A stretch of DNA of 9,956 nucleotides from an uncultured Anaerococcus sp. (GCA_902488555.1 CABTWT010000036.1:1-9956); one strand, 5' to 3'; numbered from the stretch's first letter, positions 1 to 7,330 are shown. The notes: a model not told the origin generated them from the letters alone. Made by a program: numbers and translations.

Positions 1-965
1 CAAACCTTAAAATCATTTCCTCAGAAAAAGGGGTAATGTTCATGAGACAATTTGGCTATCACGTAGATGATAGATACATCGAAGTAAAAGAAGGCGACAC
101 CATGAACTTTGGTAAACATACCCTAGCTTTCGTAGAAGCACCAATGGTTCACTGGCCAGAAGTTCTAATGACCTATGATACAACAAATGGCGTATTATTC
201 TCAGCAGATGCCTTCGGATCATTTATAGCAAACAACGGTAGACTATTTGCAGATGAAGTTGATTGGGATCGTGATTACCTAGACGAAGCAAGACGTTATT
301 ATACAAATATCGTAGGAAAATACGGTACCTTTGTACAAAAAGCCTTAGAAAAAGCAGGCGGACTTGATATCAAATACATCTGCCCACTACACGGACTAGT
401 ATGGAGAGATAACTTCGGTTATATCCTTGATAAATACACCCACTGGGCAACATATGAACCAGAAAACGAAGGTGTACTAATAGTATATGCATCAATGTAT
501 GGCAACACAGAATACGCTGCTCAAGCATTAGCAAGCAAACTTTGTGAAGCAGGCATTACAGATATTAGACTAAGGGATGTATCAAGCACACACGTATCAA
601 CTCTAATAGCAGAAGCATTCAAATATTCTAACATAGTTCTTGCATCTGTAACCTATAACCTTGGAGTATATCCTCCAATGCAAAACTTCATAGAAGATAT
701 GAAGGCTCTAAACGTACAAAATAGAGCAGTTTCTATCATAGGAAACGGATCTTGGGCACCACAAGCTGCAGAAAAAATGGAAAAATACTTAGATGAAGAA
801 ATGAGATTGATGGACGTTCTACCAGAACAACTAGAAATCACAAGTTCATTAAAACGTATGAAAGAACCAGAAATGGATGCTATAGTTGAAGGAATCCAAG
901 AATCTATGAAAAAACGTAGAGAAGAAAAAGAAAAAACTGCTTCTCAAAACAAAGGTAAAAACTAA
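1..965 (+). CDS. fprA: FprA-family A-type flavoprotein (flavodiiron O2/NO reductase), 5'-truncated by window edge
   Basis: This is a cytoplasmic flavodiiron protein that reduces O2 to water and/or NO to N2O in anaerobes. The reading frame is open to the window edge (first full codon at base 3) and continues without a stop into the ATG at 36. That ATG is therefore internal, and roughly 80 N-terminal residues, including the HxExDH iron ligands, lie upstream. Numbered from the ATG at 36, the later metallo-beta-lactamase ligands are visible: His39 in PMVHWPE, Asp58 in FSADAFG and His119 in CPLHG. A short linker follows, then a flavodoxin domain from about residue 146 with the FMN phosphate loop YASMYGNTE (151-159). 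The FMN-isoalloxazine loop region around SVTYNLGVYPP and GNGSW is also present. The C-terminus is a Lys/Glu-rich tail. No rubredoxin domain is fused, so electrons probably come from a separate rubredoxin or reductase. A strong hairpin terminator directly follows, so this gene ends its own transcript. Confidence 0.93.
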   Translation, partial: NLKIISSEKGVMFMRQFGYHVDDRYIEVKEGDTMNFGKHTLAFVEAPMVHWPEVLMTYDTTNGVLFSADAFGSFIANNGRLFADEVDWDRDYLDEARRYYTNIVGKYGTFVQKALEKAGGLDIKYICPLHGLVWRDNFGYILDKYTHWATYEPENEGVLIVYASMYGNTEYAAQALASKLCEAGITDIRLRDVSSTHVSTLIAEAFKYSNIVLASVTYNLGVYPPMQNFIEDMKALNVQNRAVSIIGNGSWAPQAAEKMEKYLDEEMRLMDVLPEQLEITSSLKRMKEPEMDAIVEGIQESMKKRREEKEKTASQNKGKN

Positions 966-975
966 AATCTAAAAG

Positions 976-1049
976 CTGGCGCTAGTGACCTGAACCCCAA
1001 AATTCGGAATACAGATTGAGGGGTTCAAGTCATAGTCGCCAGTTTTTTT
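976..1049 (+). terminator. Intrinsic terminator after fprA, long imperfect stem
   Basis: Arms 976-998 and 1020-1042 are complementary over about 23 positions. The base CTGGCG/CGCCAG and the top TGAACCCC/GGGGTTCA pair well. One bulge on each side sits near the middle and there is one G-U pair. The loop is 21 bases and seven T residues follow (1043-1049). It starts about 10 bases after the fprA stop. This is a classic rho-independent terminator, although the arm is longer than usual. Confidence 0.9.
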
Positions 1050-1076
1050 GTTCCTATAACTAGTAAAAATTATAAA
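1048..1076 (+). promoter_or_regulatory. Candidate sigma-A promoter for the Nudix gene
   Basis: TTGTTC (1048-1053) is separated by exactly 17 bases from TATAAA (1071-1076). The -35 overlaps the end of the preceding terminator's T tract. The start of transcription would be near 1083, leaving a leader of about 40 bases before the ATG at 1123. Two -35 mismatches and the A/T-rich background keep confidence moderate. Confidence 0.45.
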
Positions 1077-1122
1077 TTCCAATAAAGTACTAATGTATGA
1101 TGAAAAATTTAGAGGAATTTAT

Positions 1123-1569
1123 ATGAAAACTAGACTAATGAATATGATAAAAATTGTAAACCCTAAGACAAATGAAGTTGTCATCTTGGATAAGGTGAAA
1201 AAAGAAGGCTGGGAAGGGTTGACTTTTCCTGGAGGCAAGGTAGAAGCTAGGGAATCATTTTATGATTCTGCCATAAGAGAAGCCAAGGAAGAGACGGGCC
1301 TAGATATTTGTGATCTTAAATTTTGTGGATTTATAACTTGGATTTCCGATGACTTTAAGGATGTGGGTCTGCTTTATGAGACAAACAACTATAGGGGAGA
1401 GCTTATCAGAGATAATCGAGAGGGAACTCTTTCTTGGGTGGATTTTGAGGACTTCAAGAAAATGGATGGAATGAGCCTTTCTATGGATAAGATTCTAAAG
1501 ATCTATGATGGGATCTACCAAGAGATAATCTGGGATATAAGAGATGATAATGTTACATATATAAATTAA
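1123..1569 (+). CDS. Nudix hydrolase, MutT/8-oxo-dGTP diphosphatase-like
   Basis: Nudix enzymes hydrolyse nucleoside diphosphates linked to another moiety. The MutT-like members clean the nucleotide pool of oxidised dGTP. The 148-residue product has a complete Nudix box at about residues 38-60: G-x5-E in GKVEARE, then REAKEETGL, with all Mg2+-binding Glu residues present. The WEGLTFPGGK lead-in and the later F-x-D segment match the MutX/YtkD style of 8-oxo-dGTP diphosphatase, but substrate cannot be read from the box alone. I place the start at 1123 rather than the in-frame ATG at 1093, because AGAGGA (1111-1116) lies 6 bases before 1123 and nothing comparable precedes 1093. The gene is monocistronic: it is flanked by the fprA terminator with a candidate promoter on one side and its own hairpin on the other. 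Proximity to an oxygen-scavenging flavoprotein may reflect a shared oxidative-stress theme, which is inference only. Confidence 0.9.
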   Translation: MKTRLMNMIKIVNPKTNEVVILDKVKKEGWEGLTFPGGKVEARESFYDSAIREAKEETGLDICDLKFCGFITWISDDFKDVGLLYETNNYRGELIRDNREGTLSWVDFEDFKKMDGMSLSMDKILKIYDGIYQEIIWDIRDDNVTYIN

Positions 1570-1583
1570 GTAATTTTAACTTC

Positions 1584-1618
1584 TAACCTATGAGATTAAA
1601 TATCTTGTAGGTTATTTT
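1584..1618 (+). terminator. Intrinsic terminator after the Nudix gene
   Basis: Arms 1584-1596 (TAACCTATGAGAT) and 1602-1614 (ATCTTGTAGGTTA) pair over 13 positions, including two G-U pairs. The loop is 5 bases and TTTT follows at 1615-1618. It begins 14 bases after the Nudix stop codon. The stem is A/T-rich and the T tract short, so termination may be partial. Confidence 0.7.
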
Positions 1619-1675
1619 AATATATGTTTCTTTATCCTTGATGTAAATGAATATGAATATTATTTATATAAACAA

Positions 1676-1704
1676 TTGTCAACTATCTTTTGAAATGATA
1701 TAAT
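1676..1704 (+). promoter_or_regulatory. Strong sigma-A promoter of the ABC-transporter/lipoprotein operon
   Basis: TTGTCA (1676-1681) is followed by a 17-base spacer and a perfect TATAAT (1699-1704). TG at 1696-1697 also makes an extended -10 (TGATATAAT). This is the best promoter match in the window. Transcription should begin near 1711, giving a leader of about 80 bases that contains a palindrome at 1727-1743 before the ATPase start at 1791. Confidence 0.85.
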
Positions 1705-1726
1705 AATTCAAACAGAGTGTGTGTCT

Positions 1727-1743
1727 AATAGTGTGACACTATT
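1727..1743 (+). promoter_or_regulatory. Perfect 17-base palindrome, candidate operator
   Basis: AATAGTGTGACACTATT is an exact inverted repeat with 8-base arms around a central G. It begins about 16 bases downstream of the predicted transcription start of the ABC operon, a typical roadblock-repressor position. A one-base loop makes an RNA hairpin unlikely and a dimeric DNA-binding protein more likely. I cannot assign the regulator family, and no regulator gene is in the window. Confidence 0.6.
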
Positions 1744-1744
1744 T

Positions 1745-1760
1745 TGTAATATATTTTACA
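1745..1760 (+). repeat. Second inverted repeat in the ABC operon leader
   Basis: TGTAATATATTTTACA has 14 of 16 positions in dyad symmetry (TGTAA-N6-TTACA). It starts one base after the perfect palindrome. It may be a second operator or simply an A/T-rich coincidence. The half-sites differ from those of the first palindrome. Confidence 0.3.
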
Positions 1761-1790
1761 TTTTGAAAAAAGTAAAAATTGGAGTTAATG

Positions 1791-2513
1791 ATGTCGCTAA
1801 TTGAAGTAAGATCTTTAAAAAAATACTATAAGATTGGAAATAATATCATTAAGGCTCTGGACGGTATAGACTTAGACATTGAAAAAGGTGAGTTTATAGC
1901 CTTGCTTGGGACATCTGGTTCTGGTAAGTCAACTCTTTTAAATATGCTGGCTGGTCTTGAGTATCCGACCAAGGGTTCCATCAAGTATGGGAATATTATT
2001 TTAAATGAACTAAAGGAAACTGACATAACCAAGTTTAGGAATCTAAATATTGGCTTTGTTTTCCAATCTTACAATCTATTGCCCTACCTAACGGCCTGGG
2101 AGAATGTATCCCTGCCTTTAACCTTTAAGGGAATCGGAGTAGAAGAGAGGAAAAAAGAAGCCTACAAGATTTTAAAACAAGTCGGCCTTGAAGATAGGAT
2201 GAACAACAAGCCAAATGAGCTTTCTGGTGGTCAACAGCAAAGAGTTTCTATAGCCCGTGCCTTTGTAGGGACACCAAAGATTATATTTGCAGATGAACCA
2301 ACTGGAAACCTAGACACAAAGACCAGCTTTGAAGTAATGCAGCTTATAAAGGATATTACAAAGAAAAACAAGCAAACCTTCATTATGGTAACTCACGATG
2401 ACGAAATGACAGAATTTGCTGATAGAACTTTATTTATGAGAGATGGAAAGATAGAAAATATACATAAAAATTTAACTATTGATGAGGTATTAGAAAATGA
2501 CGACATATTATGA
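1791..2513 (+). CDS. ABC transporter ATP-binding protein, LolD/MacB type
   Basis: This is the cytoplasmic ATPase of a MacB/LolCDE-class system, which couples ATP binding to movement of extracytoplasmic domains. All nucleotide-binding motifs are intact in the 240-residue product: Walker A GTSGSGKST (40-48), Q-loop Gln92 in FVFQSYNLLP, signature LSGGQQQR (144-151), Walker B IIFADEP with catalytic Glu169, D-loop GNLD and H-loop His202. The FQSYNLLPYLTAWENV segment is typical of the LolD/MacB subfamily. I place the start at ATG 1791 because GGAG (1781-1784) lies 6 bases upstream. The ATG at 1788 is only 3 bases from it, and the TTG at 1779 overlaps it. The last 17 bases overlap the next gene, whose likely ribosome binding site (GAGG, 2484-2487) lies inside this one, so translation is probably coupled. 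It is the first gene of the operon behind the 1676-1704 promoter. The partner permease is at 3539-4927. Confidence 0.95.
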   Translation: MSLIEVRSLKKYYKIGNNIIKALDGIDLDIEKGEFIALLGTSGSGKSTLLNMLAGLEYPTKGSIKYGNIILNELKETDITKFRNLNIGFVFQSYNLLPYLTAWENVSLPLTFKGIGVEERKKEAYKILKQVGLEDRMNNKPNELSGGQQQRVSIARAFVGTPKIIFADEPTGNLDTKTSFEVMQLIKDITKKNKQTFIMVTHDDEMTEFADRTLFMRDGKIENIHKNLTIDEVLENDDIL

Positions 2514-3552
2514 TGAAATAAATGGCAATGATTCTTCAAATAGCAAGGCTTCAGGAGATGATACTACAAACCAAGTACAAATGAAAAACCAGCCAAAGCT
2601 TATAATTTCAAACTATAGCCTAAATCCACAAACAGTTGAGGCTGGTGACTCATTTAACCTTGGCTTTACCTTGTATAATACCAACGCCAAAAATACTATT
2701 TACAACCTAAAGGTAACTATAGAGTCACAACTCCAATCCCAACCACAATCAAGCGGAGATAACAATGCCCTTGTAAGCGATGGATCAGTCTTTAGCCCTG
2801 TTGACCAATCAAATTCCTTTTATCTAGCAGCCCTTTACCCATGGAATACTTCCAATAAGTATATCACCATGAATGTAAATCCAAATGCCGCTGCAGGTAA
2901 CTATGTTATTGGCCTAACTTTGGAATATGAAGACTATTGGGGTAACCAATATACCACCAAAGAGTCTATAGGTATACCTGTTGTCCAAAGGGCCAATGTA
3001 ACCATTGGCGATGTTAAACATGATGATTTGATAGTTGGCCAACAAAGTCAAGTTTCTGTAAATATTTACAATACAGGCAAGGACAATCTAAATACTTTTA
3101 TGTGTGATGTCATAGGCAAGGGATTCACAATAGATAATGATAGACGCTTTATAGGTAATTTTAATACAGGAACAACAGAAACTTTCACCTTTAATATCAC
3201 CCCAGAAAGAGAAGGAGATGTAGAGGGGAAAATTCTTCTAACCTATGAAGATTCAGCAGGCAATGTCCACACACAAACACAAAACTTCAATTCTAATGTA
3301 ACTTCTATGGATATGGGAGGTATGGATGGCATGGAAGGTGGTATGATTCAAGATCCAGAAACTGGTGAAATGATACCAGCTGATGGGGACATGGGAGCTG
3401 ATCCTGGAGAAAATACAGGTGGAGGCTTGTTTGCATCCCCATTCTTGTGGGTTGGACTAGCAATAATCGTAGCCCTTGTAGTGGTACTAATCAGAAAAAG
3501 ATCAAAAAATAAAAAAGAGAAGGAGCTAATAATAGAAGATGAAGATATCTGA
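2497..3552 (+). CDS. CARDB/NEW3-like beta-domain protein with C-terminal membrane anchor; no signal peptide
   Basis: The 351-residue product begins with a polar Asp/Asn/Ser/Thr-rich stretch (about 1-33). Two beta-sandwich-like units follow (about 34-163 and 166-268), of the type seen in CARDB/NEW3 (COG1361-like) surface proteins. Recurring phrases include SLNPQTVEAGDSFNLGFTLYNT, VGQQSQVSVNIYNTG and LTYEDSAGNVHTQTQ. Then come a Met/Gly/Asp-rich linker (271-312, including MDMGGMDGMEGGM), one membrane helix (about 314-333) and a basic stop-transfer tail (RKRSKNKKEK). That is a type-I topology with the beta units outside, yet the N-terminus has no hydrophobic segment at all. A TAG lies two codons upstream of the ATG, so no longer N-terminus exists in this frame. 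GAGG at 2484-2487, 9 bases before 2497, supports this start. It overlaps the ATPase by 17 bases and the permease by 14, so it is probably a dedicated accessory subunit. An N-terminal deletion that removed a signal peptide and a first domain is the simplest explanation. The fold assignment is by pattern only. Confidence 0.75.
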   Translation: MTTYYDEINGNDSSNSKASGDDTTNQVQMKNQPKLIISNYSLNPQTVEAGDSFNLGFTLYNTNAKNTIYNLKVTIESQLQSQPQSSGDNNALVSDGSVFSPVDQSNSFYLAALYPWNTSNKYITMNVNPNAAAGNYVIGLTLEYEDYWGNQYTTKESIGIPVVQRANVTIGDVKHDDLIVGQQSQVSVNIYNTGKDNLNTFMCDVIGKGFTIDNDRRFIGNFNTGTTETFTFNITPEREGDVEGKILLTYEDSAGNVHTQTQNFNSNVTSMDMGGMDGMEGGMIQDPETGEMIPADGDMGADPGENTGGGLFASPFLWVGLAIIVALVVVLIRKRSKNKKEKELIIEDEDI

Positions 3553-4927
3553 TAGATTTATAATGGCCCTAAGGAATCTTTGGCGTCGTAAATCTAGGAC
3601 TATTCTTACTATCTTATCAGTTGTCATTGGCTCAACCTCTATTATCCTAATGCTTGCCTTTGCTGAAGGCATCAGCAATTCGCAAAAAGAAATGATAGAA
3701 TCCTTCCAAGGTCTTACCACTATAGATGTCATGGACGGATCTGGGCAAGGCAATCTTCAGATAAATGATAAGGTGCTAAATGATTTAAAAAGAGTAAGTC
3801 ATGTAAAGGCAGTAGTGCCTAGCAAGAACGTATATGTCCAAATAAAGATGTCTGATACTGAAGATTATGAAATTGACGGGTCTATAAATATCATTCCTGA
3901 CAATGTGTTTTCAATGATTGATAAAGATATGATGGATTTTGGAAATCCACCAAATGCCAAAGATGATAATAAAATTCTTCTAGGACAAAATACCCAAGCA
4001 ACCAAACAAATAGCAGAAGGTGGCGGTAGTTTTTATATGGAGCCAGTAGAAGACTTTGACTACAATGGGCACCAATACTTTATCCGCCTAGGTTGGGTAA
4101 TGGAAGGTGAAGGAGACGATGGAGTCAATTTTGGCAATGAAAACATTGAAAATGGGACAGAAGAAAAAGAAGAGAAAAAACCAGAATATACAGATGTGCC
4201 AATAGAAATAGCAGGCAAACTAAACAAAAACTCATTTTTATCTGGCTGGGGGTCCTATATATCTGAAGCTACCTTCAAAATGCTAAAAAAAGAAGATGCT
4301 AAGATAATGTCTCCAAGTTTAAACCAATCATTTGACGAAAAAGGAAATCCAATCCCTGAAAAAAGTGACAAAATAACTTATGACAATCTGCAGGTCATAG
4401 TCGATGATGTAAAAAATGTCGAAGCTGCCGAAAATGAAATAAGACAATTAGGCTATCAAACAAATTCCATGGCCAAAACAAATGAGGAGATTCAAAACCA
4501 AACCAGAACTATTATGCTAATACTTGGAGGCATTGGTTCTATCGCCTTCATAGTATCAGCTATAGGTATCATAAACACTATGCTTATGAGTATTTATGAG
4601 AGACAAAAGGAAATTGGGGTAATGAAAGTAATAGGAGCCTCAGTTAGAGATGTGGAGACTATGTTTCTTATAGAGTCCGGTTTTATAGGATTTTTTGGAG
4701 GCATACTTGGTCTTGTCATTTCCTTGCTCGTTGCTAAGCTATTAAATAGCACTCTGGGAGCAGATCCCAACTCAATGTTTGGCACTAGCGGAAATATAGT
4801 AATTATTCCAGTCTGGCTAGCCCTAGTTGGAGTAGGATTCTCAGCCCTAGTAGGTGTATTAGCAGGATATCTACCAGCAAGACGAGCTACAAAACTTTCA
4901 GCAATCGAGGCTTTAAGAGCAAATTAA
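3539..4927 (+). CDS. MacB-type ABC transporter permease (FtsX domain)
   Basis: This is the membrane subunit pairing with the ATPase at 1791-2513. The 462 residues show MacB architecture: a cytoplasmic N-terminal amphipathic part with ALRNLWRRKSRT, TM1 (about 21-44), a large extracytoplasmic domain (about 45-323), TM2 (324-344), TM3 (380-404), TM4 (419-443) and the closing YLPARRATKLSAIEALR. The coupling segment between TM2 and TM3 (YERQKEIGVMKVIGAS) is the FtsX-domain hallmark. The external domain carries an unusually charged insert near residues 198-220 (GNENIEN..EEKEEKKPE). The gene starts inside the end of the upstream gene (14-base overlap). The nearest AGGAG (3521-3525) is 13 bases before the ATG, longer than ideal, so expression may depend on coupling. 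The stop codon merges with the ribosome binding site of the next lipoprotein gene. In a monoderm this class does not span two membranes. Reported roles include peptide or antibiotic resistance and lipid or protein extraction, and the substrate here is unknown. Confidence 0.93.
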   Translation: MKISDRFIMALRNLWRRKSRTILTILSVVIGSTSIILMLAFAEGISNSQKEMIESFQGLTTIDVMDGSGQGNLQINDKVLNDLKRVSHVKAVVPSKNVYVQIKMSDTEDYEIDGSINIIPDNVFSMIDKDMMDFGNPPNAKDDNKILLGQNTQATKQIAEGGGSFYMEPVEDFDYNGHQYFIRLGWVMEGEGDDGVNFGNENIENGTEEKEEKKPEYTDVPIEIAGKLNKNSFLSGWGSYISEATFKMLKKEDAKIMSPSLNQSFDEKGNPIPEKSDKITYDNLQVIVDDVKNVEAAENEIRQLGYQTNSMAKTNEEIQNQTRTIMLILGGIGSIAFIVSAIGIINTMLMSIYERQKEIGVMKVIGASVRDVETMFLIESGFIGFFGGILGLVISLLVAKLLNSTLGADPNSMFGTSGNIVIIPVWLALVGVGFSALVGVLAGYLPARRATKLSAIEALRAN

Positions 4928-4937
4928 GGAGAAGATA

Positions 4938-6188
4938 ATGAAAAAATATATACCAATAGCAGTCCTATCCCTGGCCCTTATGGGGTGTACCAATTCAAAC
5001 GCTCCAGCAGGAGAGGCAAATAGTCAAATCGAAGAAGAGAATAAAGACGATCAAAAGAAAGTCATAGAAGTATCAAAACCAGAGGAAAGTGAAGAAACAG
5101 ATTCTAAAGATAATGATACAGAAGATGAAGATAAAGAAGAAACAGACCAAAGCATAAAAGTTGACAAAGATATAAACGATAAAGAAGAAGACGAAGAAGA
5201 AAAGGTAGACGATAAGGAAGAAAAGAAAGAAGAAAAACCTAGCGAAGAAAATTCTGACCAAGAAAAACAAGGCGAAAAAGACAAAGTAAGTGCTGATGAT
5301 TTGTTCTTCCTACCATATTCAACATTTAGAAGTGTAAACGAAGATGGGGAAATTGTAGATGAAAATGGAATAGTATCCCCAAGCGATGACTCATATAATT
5401 ATGATTATGTTAAGTATTCAAATAATATTTTTATTAGAACAAAGCGTAATGTAGAAGATTTAGATGATAAAGTAGCCGTTGTTAGGATGAATGACAAGAA
5501 TGTTACTAGCCTATATGAATTTCCTTCAGATGAAGAATTTCGACCTCTAGGTCTAGTTGGAGATAAGATTTATGGCTTCCATAATTACTATGCTAAGTCT
5601 GATATCAATGGAACAGATACCTTAGAAAATGAGAAAAATGCCATAGGGTACGTAGATCTTGCAAGTGGTGAAGTTCACGATTTTGAAGATACAATAGACG
5701 TTATTACAGGTGGTGCAGTAGTAATAGATGGAGAACTTCAATTTACAAAACCTGGCGATAACAAAGAAGATGCTTATAACTATGACCTATACAAACTAGA
5801 TTTATCAAAGGGCCTAGACCAAGAGGCGGAGTTAGTAGAAAAAGATTTCAATCTCCAATACCTATTTGGACAAAAAAGATTTGTAGATGGCAAGCCAGTC
5901 TGGAAGATACTAAGGGCTGACAATGACAACATCTATGCCAATGACCAAAAATTCCCATTTTTGTGGGCTGAAGCAGGCCATCAAGAGATTATAGGAAATA
6001 ATATTTTCTATTTCCAAGTAGATGCCAAAGGCGAGGGAGATAGATTATCAACAAATCTAAAGGTTATAAACCTTACAAGTGGTGAAACTGTACTGGAAGA
6101 TACTGTTCGTGGCATAAAAATTGCTGATGGAAAATTATACTATATAACAAAGGACAATGAAGTAAAATCAATTGAAATAGAGCTTTAA
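4938..6188 (+). CDS. Lipoprotein with long acidic tether, first of three tandem paralogues
   Basis: Function is not recognised. The 416-residue product has a lipoprotein signal (MKKYIPIAVLSLALMGC) with lipidated Cys17. A very charged Glu/Asp/Lys tether runs over about residues 25-117. A C-terminal domain of about 300 residues follows, built of short strand-turn phrases such as AVVRMNDKNVTSLYEF, IGYVDLASGEVHDF and LKVINLTSGETVLED. This resembles beta-propeller or DUF5050-like proteins, though the fold is inferred. It shares VSADDLFFLP, EEFRPLGLVGDKIYGFH, NAIGYVDL and ELVEKDFN with the next gene. AAGGAG (4926-4931), overlapping the permease stop codon, lies 6 bases before the ATG, so it is co-transcribed with the transporter. 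It would sit on the outer face of the membrane, tethered away from it by the acidic stretch. The purine-rich tether DNA (about 5080-5290) produces long spurious antisense frames. Confidence 0.85.
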   Translation: MKKYIPIAVLSLALMGCTNSNAPAGEANSQIEEENKDDQKKVIEVSKPEESEETDSKDNDTEDEDKEETDQSIKVDKDINDKEEDEEEKVDDKEEKKEEKPSEENSDQEKQGEKDKVSADDLFFLPYSTFRSVNEDGEIVDENGIVSPSDDSYNYDYVKYSNNIFIRTKRNVEDLDDKVAVVRMNDKNVTSLYEFPSDEEFRPLGLVGDKIYGFHNYYAKSDINGTDTLENEKNAIGYVDLASGEVHDFEDTIDVITGGAVVIDGELQFTKPGDNKEDAYNYDLYKLDLSKGLDQEAELVEKDFNLQYLFGQKRFVDGKPVWKILRADNDNIYANDQKFPFLWAEAGHQEIIGNNIFYFQVDAKGEGDRLSTNLKVINLTSGETVLEDTVRGIKIADGKLYYITKDNEVKSIEIEL

Positions 6189-6209
6189 AGAGGAATACTG
6201 GAGCTTTTT

Positions 6210-7301
6210 ATGAAAAAGATCTTATCCATGCTAGCACTAGCTGTACTTTTAACATCTTGTGCTAGCAATGGAAAAAGTGCAGAAAATATAGAAGAGAAAG
6301 AAAGTGTAGAAACCGAAATTAAGGATTCATCAAATTTTAGTGAGGACAAAAAAGACACTAATACAGAAAAAATAGATAAAAAGCAAGCAAGTATAGAAGA
6401 TAAGCCTAGTTTAGATATGGATAAGGATGTCAAAGTCGACAAGGACAGTATTTTTTATATTCCTCACCTATACTTGGTACAATTTGATCGAAATGATAAT
6501 TTAGTAGACCTAGACGGGAATACAAAATTTGAAAATGGCTCCATGCTTTATGGGCAAGTCCCTGGTACAAATAGCCTATATGTTGGAAGGTCATATGATA
6601 GAAACGAATATGGAATATATAATCTAGTTGGCAAAAGTTTAAATCTTTTATATAGGTTTGCAAAAAACGAAGAATTTTATCCAGTTGGTATGATTGGCAA
6701 TAAGATTTACGGATATCATTATATAAGCATATTGGATGAAAATGGTAATTTAGCAGATAGAAAAAGAACCATTGGGTATTTTGATCTAGAAGAAAGGCTC
6801 TTAAAAGACTATTACGGAAAGCACTCCCATAGTATTACATCGGTTGCAAGCAATAGCGACAAAGTATATTTTGTAAACAATGAAAGTGGTAAAAATTGTC
6901 TATATTCTTTTTCGCCCGAGTCTGACCTATCAGATGATCCAGAATTAGTAGAAAAAGATTTTAATTCTTACGATGTCTATGCGACAAGCTTTATAGAAGG
7001 TGGGCAAGTAATCAATGATTACTTTAAATCCGAAGAAGATGGCATACACATAGGAGATCAGAGATGGAAAGTGCCTGTTAATTCGGAAGGCTTTGTTCAA
7101 ATAAATGGCAGATTTATTTTCTATTACACAAAATCTACTAGGGAGAATCCAAGTGACTATGAGCAAAATTTGAAAATTTATGATGCTTACAGTGGAGATT
7201 TAGTATTCGATGAAAACATAATGGGCCAAAATTATACGCAAAATACCTTCTACTATATAGACGAGAATAATGACTTAAAAGAGTTCGAAATCGATTTCTA
7301 G
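6210..7301 (+). CDS. Lipoprotein, second tandem paralogue, intermediate tether
   Basis: Function is unknown. The 363 residues begin with the lipoprotein signal MKKILSMLALAVLLTSC (Cys17). A charged tether of about 60 residues (18-76) follows, then the same C-terminal domain as the upstream gene. Corresponding phrases are VDKDSIFYIP, EEFYPVGMIGNKIYGYH, RTIGYFDLEE, PELVEKDFN, FIFYYTKS, NLKIYDAYSGDLVFDE and a closing LKEFEIDF, against VKSIEIEL in the first copy. The match is clear but diverged, so this is an old duplication rather than a recent copy. GGAG (6200-6203) lies 6 bases before the ATG, 21 bases after the previous stop, consistent with the same transcript. The gene ends in a small stem-loop overlapping its stop codon. 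Confidence 0.85.
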   Translation: MKKILSMLALAVLLTSCASNGKSAENIEEKESVETEIKDSSNFSEDKKDTNTEKIDKKQASIEDKPSLDMDKDVKVDKDSIFYIPHLYLVQFDRNDNLVDLDGNTKFENGSMLYGQVPGTNSLYVGRSYDRNEYGIYNLVGKSLNLLYRFAKNEEFYPVGMIGNKIYGYHYISILDENGNLADRKRTIGYFDLEERLLKDYYGKHSHSITSVASNSDKVYFVNNESGKNCLYSFSPESDLSDDPELVEKDFNSYDVYATSFIEGGQVINDYFKSEEDGIHIGDQRWKVPVNSEGFVQINGRFIFYYTKSTRENPSDYEQNLKIYDAYSGDLVFDENIMGQNYTQNTFYYIDENNDLKEFEIDF

Positions 7302-7320
7302 CTAAGAAATCAGAACTTTT
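7293..7320 (+). terminator. Weak stem-loop at the end of the second lipoprotein gene, possible attenuator
   Basis: GATTTCT (7293-7299) pairs with AGAAATC (7305-7311) around a 5-base loop that contains most of the TAG stop codon. A poor T tract (TTTT at 7317-7320) follows after a five-base gap. The 7-pair A/T-rich stem is weak, so it could reduce but hardly stop transcription into the third lipoprotein gene. Confidence 0.35.
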
Positions 7321-7330
7321 GGCAAATCCG

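Noticed and set aside
36..38. ATG at 36 as the true start of the flavodiiron protein
   Set aside because: The frame is open upstream to the window edge, the upstream codons read as continuing homologous sequence, and the metal-ligand motif of the N-terminal half is missing.
1093..1122. Earlier start for the Nudix gene at 1093
   Set aside because: There is no ribosome binding site before 1093, while AGAGGA sits 6 bases before the ATG at 1123 and within the putative extension.
1727..1743. Transcription terminator or riboswitch hairpin in the operon leader
   Set aside because: The arms are separated by only one base, too tight for an RNA hairpin with full pairing, so a DNA operator fits better.
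1745..1760. GlnR/TnrA-type nitrogen box
   Set aside because: The consensus TGTNA-N7-TNACA needs a 17-base site. Here the spacing is one base short and the gene context gives no nitrogen link.
5051..5284. Two long antisense frames rich in Ser/Phe opposite the first lipoprotein
   Set aside because: They are the complement of the low-complexity GAA/GAT/AAA tether codons and have no credible start signal.
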